Shown one piece after another: positions 1-12,400 of a stretch of DNA of 64,000 nucleotides. The stretch is from Branchiostoma floridae (taxonomy: Eukaryota; Chordata; Leptocardii; Amphioxiformes; Branchiostomatidae): NCBI RefSeq assembly GCF_000003815.2, contig NC_049985.1:16028355-16092354 (forward strand). Direction: 5' to 3'. Position numbers and translations under genes: made by a program. Position 1 is the first letter of the stretch. Each line of letters begins with the position of its first letter. A model generated the notes under the pieces. It was not told where the DNA came from. It saw only the letters and a list, made by a program, of their open reading frames with translations, and searched no databases.

Positions 1-12
1 CCCCCCTCCCAG

Positions 13-490
13 CCAGGATGACATCAGAATGTTCCTTGTGAACCATGTCCCAGGACTGCCTGTGGTAGCAACACATGTGGGAGAGAATGGCACCCGAACA
101 AACTTCTTTCAGGTGAGAACTGAGTCACAGCCTGCATTTTACATACTCATTATCTAACGTAAAGCATTATGTTTTATTTTGTATTTCTTTGTTATACATA
201 TTAAGTGGGATATACCCTTTAAGTGGCTATGTAACAACATTTTGTATCAGTCCTGTTCTTATTAAGAGCCTATTATGTAGTTCCAAAACATCACGTGTAA
301 AAGCTCATCTGAATTTTCAAGTACACATTGAATGATTGCTAATGATCTTAAATTGTTTGCAATTGTAATTATCTAGATTAACAATTTTTTTTTACTTTGA
401 AGGCTCCAGTTGAGAAAGGAGAGGTGTTTGAATGTGTGGTGAAAACTGAAGTTGGAGAGAGCAGAAGAAATCTTACGGCAGATGTATTTG
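13..490 (+). other. C-terminal part of Ig-like domain of the RPTP
   Basis: Exons 13-112 and 403-490. The second carries [15 protein letters not shown], matching the F-strand Cys and following turn of an Ig domain directly before the first FN3, as in type IIB receptor phosphatases. The partner Cys is upstream of the window. The acceptor before base 13 is a C-rich tract ending in AG. Confidence 0.75.
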
Positions 491-3400
491 GTGAGTACTG
501 CCGACGCATGAGTACAGACTGAAGTCACAAAGAAAAGTCACTGACAAAATATACACTTATGCCACAATCTGTGCCTCTCCTTTCGACCGTAAAAACTGCA
601 GTTCTCCAGTTGGTTGACATTCTGATAGAAAACATTTTCCAATGTCAGGGGTGGGTACCGGTACACCGTACCAATACAAAACCGTTTTTTCTTATTAGAT
701 CGGTCCAGAAAAAAAATGGACCTGAAAAAATGTGGTGGACCGGATGTTGGACCTATTGGAAAATGAACAGATTATATGATAAGACATTCACACGTTTTAA
801 GAGTGAAGTAGAGTAGAGTCTATAGTCTTTCTATCAGTTTTATAGTACAGAGGCAGTTAGCCTTGTAGGATTTAAAAACGCCAGTGGGAGTCGAATATCC
901 CACAAAACAGATTTTTTTTGTTGCGAAATGGACAATTGTTATGAGTATCGTCCATTTACAAGTTCTCACATACTGAATCAGGTCCCGGTTCAGGTCCAAA
1001 CCTGGACCTGATCCTCTGGACCTGAAACGGACCTTGACCTGAATTTTCTGTACTGGTACCTACCCCAAGTCAGTACTCATTCCTTTTAAGTGGGTTCAAA
1101 TGGCAGAGTACTTATGCTAGAGTAGTGAGCATGAGGTCATGGGTTTAATTCCCGGGTTCCTGGATAGATATTTTGTCCGTGAGAAAGTCACTTTACACAA
1201 CTTTTGTCACTTCATCCAGTTGTAATAATATACCATTTGGCTCGCCCCTGAGGCGTCGCCAAAACTGCTCCAGACACAGTGAATAACAATCCACTGGCCC
1301 CATGCACTCAAAAAGACAAGATGACAACTATTACTGACCTTTTCTTTCTTTTCAGAGCCTCCATATTTGAAGTTCCAGCCCTTGGTGATCCCAGGCATCA
1401 TGACATTCAGCTTGCGATGGCGTGCCTGGGTGGAGGGTTTCGACAGTGGAGACGGACCTGTCACCTCCTACTCCATATGGCATCGTCCTGATGGTGAGGA
1501 AGAATGGACCGTGCAGCCGGTCAACTTTTCTCCAGAACAGGAGGAGTTCAATGAGACGATAGAGGGGCTAGCTCCAGGGAGGACCTACGATATTGCAGTG
1601 ATGCTGTCCAGGGAGGGGCCTGGTGGTCAGGAGAAGGCCCCACTGAAGGTTGTAAGACAAGAAACAAGATGTGGGGGTGAGTTTAAACCTTAGTGCCATC
1701 CAATTTTAGCTGTAGTACGCTATCTCTATTGCTCCCGGGCAAAAAAGCCTGGGAGCGTTAGACAGAATGTAATAAAGCTAACAAGGATGGCACCTAGCCA
1801 TTTGAGTATCTGACTACGAGATATGCTGTTAGACCTTACCTCACCATGTCCTATCCTCAGCTTGAGGATCGGGGACTATGGTAATTTCCAGCACTAGCTT
1901 CTTCCACCCTTCTCTGTTTGTGTGCAATCTGACAGTGTCCAGTTCCTGAGGTCATCTTCTGAGGGGTTTCTCTCAACTCCTGGTGCCAGGACATCTCTGG
2001 TTGAGATGTTGTTGGCACGTGTGACGTGGCCAAAGTACTGAAGCTTCCCTCTTTTTACCATGTTTGGGGGTGATCTTTCAATCCCAACTGAGTTGTTTGT
2101 GCAAAGTTCTGTCCATCTAACCTATAGCACTTCAAAGGATTGAATCTTCTTAGTGTCCTTAGCGTGAACCAGAGATCAATGTTAATTTAGAATCTACCTT
2201 CCTCTTTTACTTAGCACCCCTTGAGCCGCCAAAGGATGTCAGAGTCCAGATACATGGGCCTCGTCACATAATCGTCAACTGGGACGTAAGTACATCATGC
2301 CTCAGCATCTATGAAGTTACACCCATTTCCGCATGTGAGCGGCTGCAACTGCACTGCAACTGCTGAGAGTTCAGACATTTGGCAGATTGCTCAATACATA
2401 TCATAGACAAACTCTTTTTTTTTTACATCTTGGGTGTTTTGTTGTCTTTTGATGAGTTTTGAATCATACTTTTACTGCTACTTTTACGTTACATTCCCCA
2501 CTATGAAATCAAGGGTCATACAAATACAATTATGGTTTTGTTTGATGTTTGTTTGAACCTTTATCTATTCATGAGAAGCTCAAATCGGCCAGCTGGCCGC
2601 TTTTCATTGAGGTCATGGGGTCATGGTCACTGAACGGTTGCTCATCAATCACTGTCCATGTAAAATATTGTATATGCTTAATTGTCCTTCATGACATTAT
2701 CAAGATCTCCATCATTAGATATTTGATGATTGTACTTAAACGAGCCCTGTAATCATAATCATAATCATAATCATAATCATAATTCATCTTCAAGGTTCCT
2801 GAGGTGGAGGTGATCCGATGTTGGTACTACGGCTTCCGTGTCCACCACAAGAAGGCAAGTGAGTTACTGGATAAGGTGTCCGTCTCTCCCAACCAGACAA
2901 GCACCACCAGACAGTACAACCTGTTTGTCTCACCTGCCACAACTTACCTGGTCAAGGTGGAGCTGTGGAACTTGGTGGGCTCCAACCAATCACCTTACTA
3001 TGAAGTCAAGACACCTGATGATGGTACGGCTTTTAAGACTGCTTTTCGTGTTTCTGTAAGTTACCTTTTGCATTTAATTGTTTGTGTAATTGCCCCCATG
3101 AAAAATGGAGGTATAGTTTTTAACATGTTTGTATGTGTGTTTCTGGATATGTGGGGACAGTAAAACTTGAGAACCTCTGGATAAATTACAATGATATCAA
3201 GCAAATTGGAGCACAATCCGTGACCATACCTTTTCTCTACGTTTCTCCCCATGAAAACAGTTCCAGGCCCTGTCAGAGGGTTTAAGGTTCTCCGCTTCAG
3301 CAGTAATGAAGTGGAGGTGAGATGGGAGGAACCGACAGCAAAGAATGGACTCCTGGTTGGCTATCAGATCACGCAGAAGCTGAAGAGACGTAACCGACGG

Positions 3401-6400
3401 AGTCCTGGTAACACCTGTGCAATCCCAGTGCCAGGAAACGCTACTGAGACTTGGAGAGTCACTCCAAATGTCACCAACTTCATGTTTGAAGGGCTGCTGC
3501 CCCATTCGCTGTACAGGCTGTCAGTGCAAGCTATCACAAGGGCAGGTCCCGGTCAAGAAGTAGCCATCGAGCAGACAACGGCCCAAGGAGGTACTGGTCA
3601 TCTATTGTAGTGTCCCTGCAAACGAAACTCACATGATCCTAATGCTATTGACTCCTCCATTTAAAACTGTATCAAATCAACAGAATGAGAAAAGAGAGAG
3701 TGCCAGAATAACTTAATAATGATGGTTAAACCTCTTTGTTCTGATGTTTCTCAACCCTAACCCTAACATAGGGATTTTGGAATGTTACGTAAAGCGTGTG
3801 GCAATAAGGGGGCATTGGTACATAGCGTTAATGGAACATGGGAGTATTGGGACATTGGGGTGATGGAACATACCATAGGGTTGTCCCCATAATAATATCA
3901 GTTGGTAATTTAAAGTGAATGTTCCTTTGTTTTGCATACAAAAGCCTACGATCTTAAAGTTACAACTTTTACAAAACATATCTGATTCTCACAGCTCCGA
4001 GTGGTTCCATAAAAAACCTTCAGGTCGTCAGTTTCCAACCCAAGGCCATGCAGATCAGCTGGGACCCCCCGGCATGTGAGAGCCGCAACGGCAACATCAC
4101 ACACTATGAGGTAAGGAAAGTGTGGCTTCAAATCCTTAACATTAACCATTGGACAATTCATCAAGTACTTCAATTCAGTTATATCAGTCTCAGTGTATTT
4201 TGAACAATGTATTCCTTTATTCAGATACCCTTTAGCCCTATTTAGGGCTAGTCTACCAGGGTTCGAATGTAGAACATATATATTAGAAAAGTAATTAATG
4301 TTACTCGTTTTTTGACAGGCAGCCATTGTAACCCGTGTTTCCTATTGGGTCAATTAGTCCTCACTCTTAGCCAACAGCTGGTCTATAGAACTGTTACGTG
4401 TGGCAATTGATATTATCACATTGCATGTCAATGGCTAGTTGTCTAGCCGTCTTTGTTGACTGTATAATTATATTTCAGCCATACTATATATGGTATGGTG
4501 AAATATATTGTATTCGTAATGTTTCTTTCTCCTGTCAAATCTTCAAATCGAATCATCTCCGTCGTTCCTGGACCGAATGACCTGAAATTTGGCACAAGGG
4601 TAGCGTGGGTCAATACCGAGGTGTTTTTTCTCATTGTTTTCATATCTGCCTCTAAAATGATTTTATTGAAGTTTAAAGGTCACGTTTTGACCAAAATGGT
4701 ATATTTTGGCCCCCTGTACCCTTGAATTACAATGGAATGACCTTAAATTTGGTGTAGATAGGCATTAGATAGTTGGTAAAATGATCCAAGTAAAATTTTT
4801 GGCATAAACCAATTTCAAATTATCAATTTCTGCACTTTTCTGAGGGGAAATTGGTTTTCTTTCGGCCTTCTCCCGTGAACTCCCGTGACCCCAGAGCCCA
4901 CACGTGCCAGGTGCCAGCGGTCTGGGGAGAGCGAGAGTTAATTACTTTATGGACGCCAGCCAATCAGCGACGAGAAAGGCGAATGCTAGTTAATATTCAT
5001 AAGCGGGGCCTTGCAATCCCATATATATACACAAACAGATGCATATTACAGCCTTTGAGTGGCCATAAGTCACCCTGTGCCCGGTTTGAAATTGTAGTTT
5101 GCAAGGATTTCGAGTTCAGACAGGGTCATTTGAGCAGTAGCGGACGGTACGCGTGCATTGAACGTTAGAATACAAGTCTGTGTCGATGAATTTACCAACA
5201 TTCCGCATGGCACTATCAACCATTTTCAGCAGATTTGACTTTGGGGGTTAGTTGAGACAATCGAGAAAATGTTACTTGGTAGAAAACGCGGGAAAAATGG
5301 ACAGTTTCCGTTTAGTTTTGAAATGTAAGTTTGACAGTGGCGAGAATGCATGTATTTTTTCCCGAACAAATGTACTAGGTACTTCTAGTGTTGTTGTTGT
5401 TCTTTTTTGTAACTTTAAACTGCCAGAGTTTGAGCCCAATAAAAAACTCATAGTACCAGAGTATCACCACTGACCTCCGAAAAGAAACCCCCGAACAAGG
5501 TAGAAACTCCTATCCTCCAGGTCTCGCACGCTACGAGCAGGAAATTATAACACTCAGACAAGATTACGTCCGAAGGCTGATTGCATACAAAGTAAAAAAA
5601 TTTAACAGTGGCATGCAGGGGCATATACTTAACAAAGAATTCAAAGGAAAATGAAATATATAGATAAAGCCAAATCAAGTTAACTTGTTGGTCCTGGGAT
5701 TTTTCAGAAAAGAAATGAAGCGACAGGGTGGTAAAATTCTTGTAAAAATTCGAGACGTCTCCGTTTATGTAATGGCTCATACAAGACAAGAAGAAGATTG
5801 AAATTTTTAGCTTGAAAAAAACAACACTCCTACTACACCTGCTTGACAATTATTAAAATGTATGCCCTACTTGATTAAAAAAAAGTTCACTGTAATAATA
5901 AATGTACCAACATCACAAGGAGATTATGTCGGTACTTAGACTTTGTTATCGAAGTGGAAATTGTTGAATGGCGTCATGTAATTTCATGATGAAAATCTTC
6001 TGAATGGAAGATGCGTTTTTTTCACTCTCGGAAAAATAGGAGCTGCCGCAATTCTAAAAACCAATCAGTTATGCATAGGCGCTCCTGTGGAAGATTATAT
6101 TCTTCCATATGGACCCGGGGCATATTGGGCAAGCTCTGTTTTGACCTGGAATCAATTCACAATATTAGTTCTCTTTTGGGGATAACTTACATTGCAGTTT
6201 CACGCAGGGGTGACTTGGGACAGTTCAATGTTGCGTGGGAATGGGTATGGCTGAAATATGCTGTATTTGCACCCAAGCAAATGTCGGCCTTTCTAGTGTG
6301 AATTTACTTTCCTTTCTAGGTCCACAGTGAGGAGGTGAATTCTACATCTCCTCGGCCAGGGTCAGAAACTGCTAACGTGTCCACAACAGACATATGGCTG

Positions 6401-9400
6401 TATAAGCTGGTGCCATACACAACATATCGTCTGCGTGTACGGGCCTACACTAGGGCAGGGCCGGGACCGTGGTCTACCCAGCTACTACAGAGAACAAGGG
6501 AGTTCCGTAAGTACAGTCAAAACTAGTACTAACCAAGAAGACCATTCAGAGGACTGATAAATCTGTCTATGTGGCTAGGTGTCCACTATAGTCTAGACAG
6601 GTTTCGTAATGCTTGTGTCATGGGGAAATTACGTAAGGGACCACCAAACAGTAATCGCATTGGCCAGGTGGTCCTTATGTGTGATCATGGTCATATTGAC
6701 AAAGGCAGCACTAGTACAATGTACAATGCATGTGTTCCACCGTTGATACAACTTGCAAAAGGCATGTTCTTGGCGTTTATATAAACTGTCAGTGGTATCA
6801 CCTATAGGGCTTATTCACGTGACGTCATCACCCCTTGCTCCCGTGCGCCGCCATCTTGGGGTCCATGCGCTACACAGTACAGCGATTTACAGCGTGGGTC
6901 TCCAAGTGTCCGAAGAAAGTGAAGTGGGTTGCACGATGTTTGACTATACAAAGAGTCGCCAAAGAGTCTACAACCTTAAATCTTATTTTCACTACATAAA
7001 TCGGGTGGAAATTACCCATTTTTCCAATATCAGTGAAGGAAAGTTAAATGACCCACTCCGGGTCCCCGCCTGAGCACGGCAACAGTGACAGTGGAGTATC
7101 AGTTGATAGTGAATTTTGTGGGTGAGCTGTGACGCTGTTGTTCACAGACACTGTGATAGCCATTATTAACGTTAAATGTTGTACTTTTGCTTCATAGAAA
7201 TTCTTCACAGAACCTGGGAATATGTTCTTCCTATCATTTCTTGGCTTCGCTGTTTGTGCGGCTCAGTATTTTGTCCTTCCTGCTTTTAGTGGAGTGTTGG
7301 ACCATGTACAAGTATTTACATTGTGCCGGAGTAGGTACCCAGTCGACCATCGTTGAAAGTTATCTGACGCATCGTTAATACTGTCTTGTTCAGATACAAA
7401 ATTTGTACTACACACATTCGTTCTGAAAATTTTTTTCCGAGTCGTAGCACCAGTAACGTTACATGACTTCGTTCCCGTCCCGGCTTTGCTTGTTTGTTAC
7501 ACGCGAAACAAACTTAACTGTTACCCGATGTGTGAGGGCTTTACCAGTGCTAGACCAACATCCCACCACAAGATAGCACACCCTGATTATGAACCTAAAC
7601 GTTTTGAAGGGAAATTGTGCGTTGCATAAGAAATATTTTCAATTTTTACGGAGAGTTGCATAGCGAGCCGCTGTGAGCCGCGCTCAAAGTGGACCCCAAA
7701 ATGGCCGACTTCGCTCGTTGCCATGGCGTCCGGAGGGTGGATCACGTGACTGAATAAGCCCTATACAAACCAGTGTTAAACACCACAGTCTTAGCAGAAC
7801 AGGAATAATATTTAGCATGTGCAAAAGTGTGTTAAAAGCCTCACTGTCTTTCTCCTGACAGGCCCAGAGGCACCACGTGATTTCCAAGTAGACTCTGTAT
7901 CCCCTACGTCTATCTCCCTGTCCTGGCGTGAACCCTGGCCTCCAGGTGGCATCATAACCCAATATGAAATCATATTCTGGAAAACCATGGATGAGGTATA
8001 CAATTTCTTTCACAATCAGGTTATATATTGTTTGATTTCCCAGCTTGTATATGTTGCAGAAATGTTTTGCGTCTACTTTTCGTGTCAATCCTGTTAGAAA
8101 AGTTTGTAATACTTTGCATGCTTCAAATGTTCCAACATAAAAGGTATTAGCTACTAAAATCCTAAGAAGTTTATTAGCTGCTCTGTCTAATGGCATCTTT
8201 GCTCAACAGACCCCATGGAACTACACACATCTGTCATATTGTAGAAATGCAAAATAGATATAAGAATGAAAAGAAATGACAGACATCCAGTCACTCTCTT
8301 TGTTAAAATGCAAATAAGAATTAAAAAATTGACAGACATCAAGTCACTCTCTTTTTTATTAAAATGCAAAATAAAAATAAATTAGTAAGAATGAAAAAAA
8401 ATTGACAGAAATTCAGTCACTCCCTTCTTAGTTAAAATGCAAAATAAAAATGAGAATGCAAAAATTTGACAGACATCCAGTCACTCTCTTGTTTGTTGAA
8501 CTGCAAAAATTGGTATGCCTTAACTGGTCGGGCTGTTAATTGTTATGGAGTGTGAGGATTGGTCTTTAATAGATTGATAATGTAAGTAGATATGATGCCT
8601 AAATCACTACATGCCTAAGAAATTGTATATCTTATCTAATTCAATTAAATGACATTGTGTTCTAATCAATTTATACTGATTTGCCCCCAATTAGTTTGGT
8701 GCACCATCCCCACTGAACAACAGGACAGTGTTGGTTAACGAGACCTATGGTCCAGATGATGTCATTCAGTATGAAATCGACGGCCTGTCAACCAATGTCA
8801 ACTACACAGTTAATGTAGGTACTACATGTACATTTGTTAGATGCATACATCTTTGAGCATTGATATAATGTGTTAAACGTTTGTGTTTAACTTTTTCATT
8901 TGACTCAATTTGTGAATTGCTCAATCTTGAAATTAGCTTTTTAGCCCATTAAAAAGGAGTCAAACCAAGAGGTTTTAACAATGAGATGATTGCTGGTTAT
9001 TAATTACGATAGATATTGTGCGGTTTATGATAAACACAAAGTGATATTGGCCAATATTGTTTTATGTTTGGTCCAGATCAAGGCTTTTAATGGAGTTGGA
9101 ATGAGCCCCAATGCCAGAGTAACAGCGTTTACTGATGAAAGTGGTATGTGACATCATTGCTAACTTTATCATCATACTGTTTATGTATGTTCTATAACTA
9201 GCAAATATATTGTGGCATTATAAAAGTGTTTAAAAAGTGATAGCTTTAACCACATCAGAAGAAGAAAAACACTTTGTTTCTCTCTCGCCATTTCAGCTCC
9301 GGGCCCTGTCACAAACCTAACAGCTATGGAAGTCACCACCAACACAATTGTTGTGCGCTGGGAGAAGCCTCTACTTAACCCAGACAAAGTATCCGCTTAT

Positions 9401-12400
9401 GAAGTCACATATCAGAGCAAGACAAAAGGAGCCTGTCCACTCTCTGTCTCCTTTGTTACAATATACAGAATACCAAATGCCAGGTACTTTCATTCTTTTA
9501 CTTTCTGATGAAGATTCCGTTTTTTATTGTAGACGGGATAAAATCATCATTATGATACTCAGAAAGCTATGTTTCCATATTTTACTGTAGTCATTTTTGC
9601 CATAACCTGAAAGCAAATCATTCTGATACATTGATATAGATTATAAGATACACATCCAGGTAATAAGATACACAGCACAAAAGTTACTTATTTAGCAAAT
9701 GGATAGATTTGTCACTGACAAAAGTTAGTGGATAAAACATCTGTCTGTGAGCATTTACAAAAACAATCCTGTTACTTGAGTAAATTTTACATCATGCATC
9801 AGACTGAAATTTACAATGGTTTCAAACTATTGCAGTTTGACACCACTGTCCGTCTACTTGAAATCCCCCAATACCCTGTTTTTCAAAACAACAGATAAAG
9901 GTTACCCCTCGGATAAAGGTGAACTAACATTACATCTTACTACTCTCTTTTCCCACAGTGTTACTGAATACAAGATGTCAGGACTGACTCCCTACACTCT
10001 GTATGGAATATCAGTCCGGTCAAGAACAAAGGCTGGCTTCAGTGAAGTCACTGAGATTGAAACCAGGACAGGAGAAACTGGTAAGTATCAAGCAACCGAT
10101 TTCAAGAGGCCAGTGTAATAGATAATAGTTATACCCCTATATTCCGATCACCTGTATCCCTAAACGTAACATAGGGGTGTTAGAATTTAGGGGTGTTGGA
10201 ACATGCATGTAGGGGCACAGTAGGAACACTGGCCCTTCTGAACATACTGGCATCAGATGGGGTGTTAGAATATAGGGATGTTGAAACAGGTGTCAGAACA
10301 TAGGGTGTGTTGGAGCATATAAAGGGCTATCATGATTCTGTGAAGGAATTATAGAAAGCATAGTGAACTTCTATAATATGTTAACTTATTGTTTTGTATG
10401 CATATTTCTTCTTTTCCAGTTCCAACAGGACCACCAACAAATATCTTGCACAGCCAGGTGACACCAACATCAGTGTTCTTCACCTTTCTACCACCACTAT
10501 GTGATGAGAAGAATGGTGAGATCACCATGTATGAGTACGTGTTGGTACGACAGAACGCTACGTCAATCTCAGAGTGGCTACTGGGAAACACCTCCGCAAC
10601 AACCTACGCGCAGAAGTTTACCGGCTTGATTCCATTTACTGACTACTACTTTCGAGTCCGAGGCTTCACCAGTGCAGGACCTGGTCCATTTTCAGATGCT
10701 GTGAGTGTCCGAACAGCAGAAGACAGTAAGTATTTTTGTAAAAGATAACTTTGCTTGATCATTAACACATCTCAAAGTAAGGGGCTTGTCAAATATCAGA
10801 CGGGCTTGGCTAGGTGACATAAGATTAAGACCTGTCACCACTAGGGCGGGGTACCGGTACAGAAAATTCAGGTCCAGGTCCGGTTCAGGTCCAAAGGATC
10901 AGGTCCAGGTCCGGACCTGAACCTGGACCTGATTCAGTATGTCTCATACCAATGGTCCATTTCATTTGTCAAGAAATCTGTTTGGTGGAGTATAAGACTT
11001 ACACTGGCGTCTTAAAATCCTACAACACTAACTGCACCTGTACGATTGACTAAAATTGGTAGAAATGACTATAAACTCTACTCTACTTCACTCTTGTTAT
11101 TTTCTTCCGCCTGCAAGCGCCAAAACGTGTGAATGCCTGATCAAATAATATGTTAATTTTCCAACCGGTCCAACATCCGGTCTACCTAATTTTTTCAGGT
11201 CCGATTTTTCTGGACCGGTCCAATAAGAAAAAACGGTTTTGTACCGGTACGCTGTACCGATACCCAGCCCTAGTCACCACAATTCCTGGCATTTCTGGCT
11301 TAGGGCGTGGTGTGTCTTTGGGAAATGTTCTTAAAACAACTTGTTTCATTCCACCCAAGTATAAAACAGGTACCTTACTTCGTTGGTGATTTTGAAAGGC
11401 AATGAAAAGAGAGGATGGGCCCTGCCTTCCAATACTGTGTCATGGACACGATGGATTAATAAGTTTAAAACCTACTACAGCCCCTACTGCCTGAAAAAGA
11501 GAGTACACTATAATAATTGCACTATATTCACGTTTACATTTACCTTTAGTTTTTGAGTTAAGGGAGATCAATAACAAAAATATATTTCAATCTTCCATGT
11601 ACAAAATAGTATCACATTTCATTTCTAGAACCACCTGCTCCACAAGATCTACGTGTTGTCACCTCTGCCACAACTGCGACCGTCACATGGACCGCTCCCT
11701 CCCCATCACATGGGATCATCCTACGTTACGCAATAGAGATCCAGGAAGATGGCGAGTCTCTCAACACATCCAAGATCATTCGGGCGGCCGACAGGAAGAA
11801 CAGGCTGGTTATACGTGACCTTGCCCCCTTCACAAACTATTCAATTCGGGTCAGTTACTCATGACATTTGTTTGGATATCATGGTAAATAACATCACTGA
11901 CAGCTTGATTTGTCTTACTTTGATTCATATTTAACAATACAAATTGTCTTCAGCTATTTTGCATTCAAAGCTAGGGAATAAAAAACAGTTTCTGCCAGAT
12001 CTATTTAGTGCAACTGACAAAAGATAGTGGATACTATCCGAAACGTCTGACTGTTTCCAAAATCATATCCAGTTGCTTGAGTAACTGCTTTTTGGCGAAT
12101 CTTATAACCTGGATGTCTAACCTTCATCAACATCACTGACAGTAGAGTACAGTTTTATAAGCCACTATATTGTGGCTTCACAATCTTATGCCAAACATGA
12201 TATGCTTGAATGAGCATAGACTGAAAGTTAAACAGCTACATGTAATAAGGTGACTAACATACATATGTAATACTAACATACATATGTAGTAAGTGCTATC
12301 ATAATTCATAACGTTTGTTCACATTTATCCGTTGCTTTTAAAAGCGGTATTTAGGCACATCAAGTGGACGGGTGGTAGTTTTAAAGTGCATTGTACTGAA

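Noticed and set aside
7684-8196. 170-residue minus-strand frame overlapping FN3-5
   Set aside because: It runs from a transposon end through the antisense of an FN3 exon and intron; no domain recognised.
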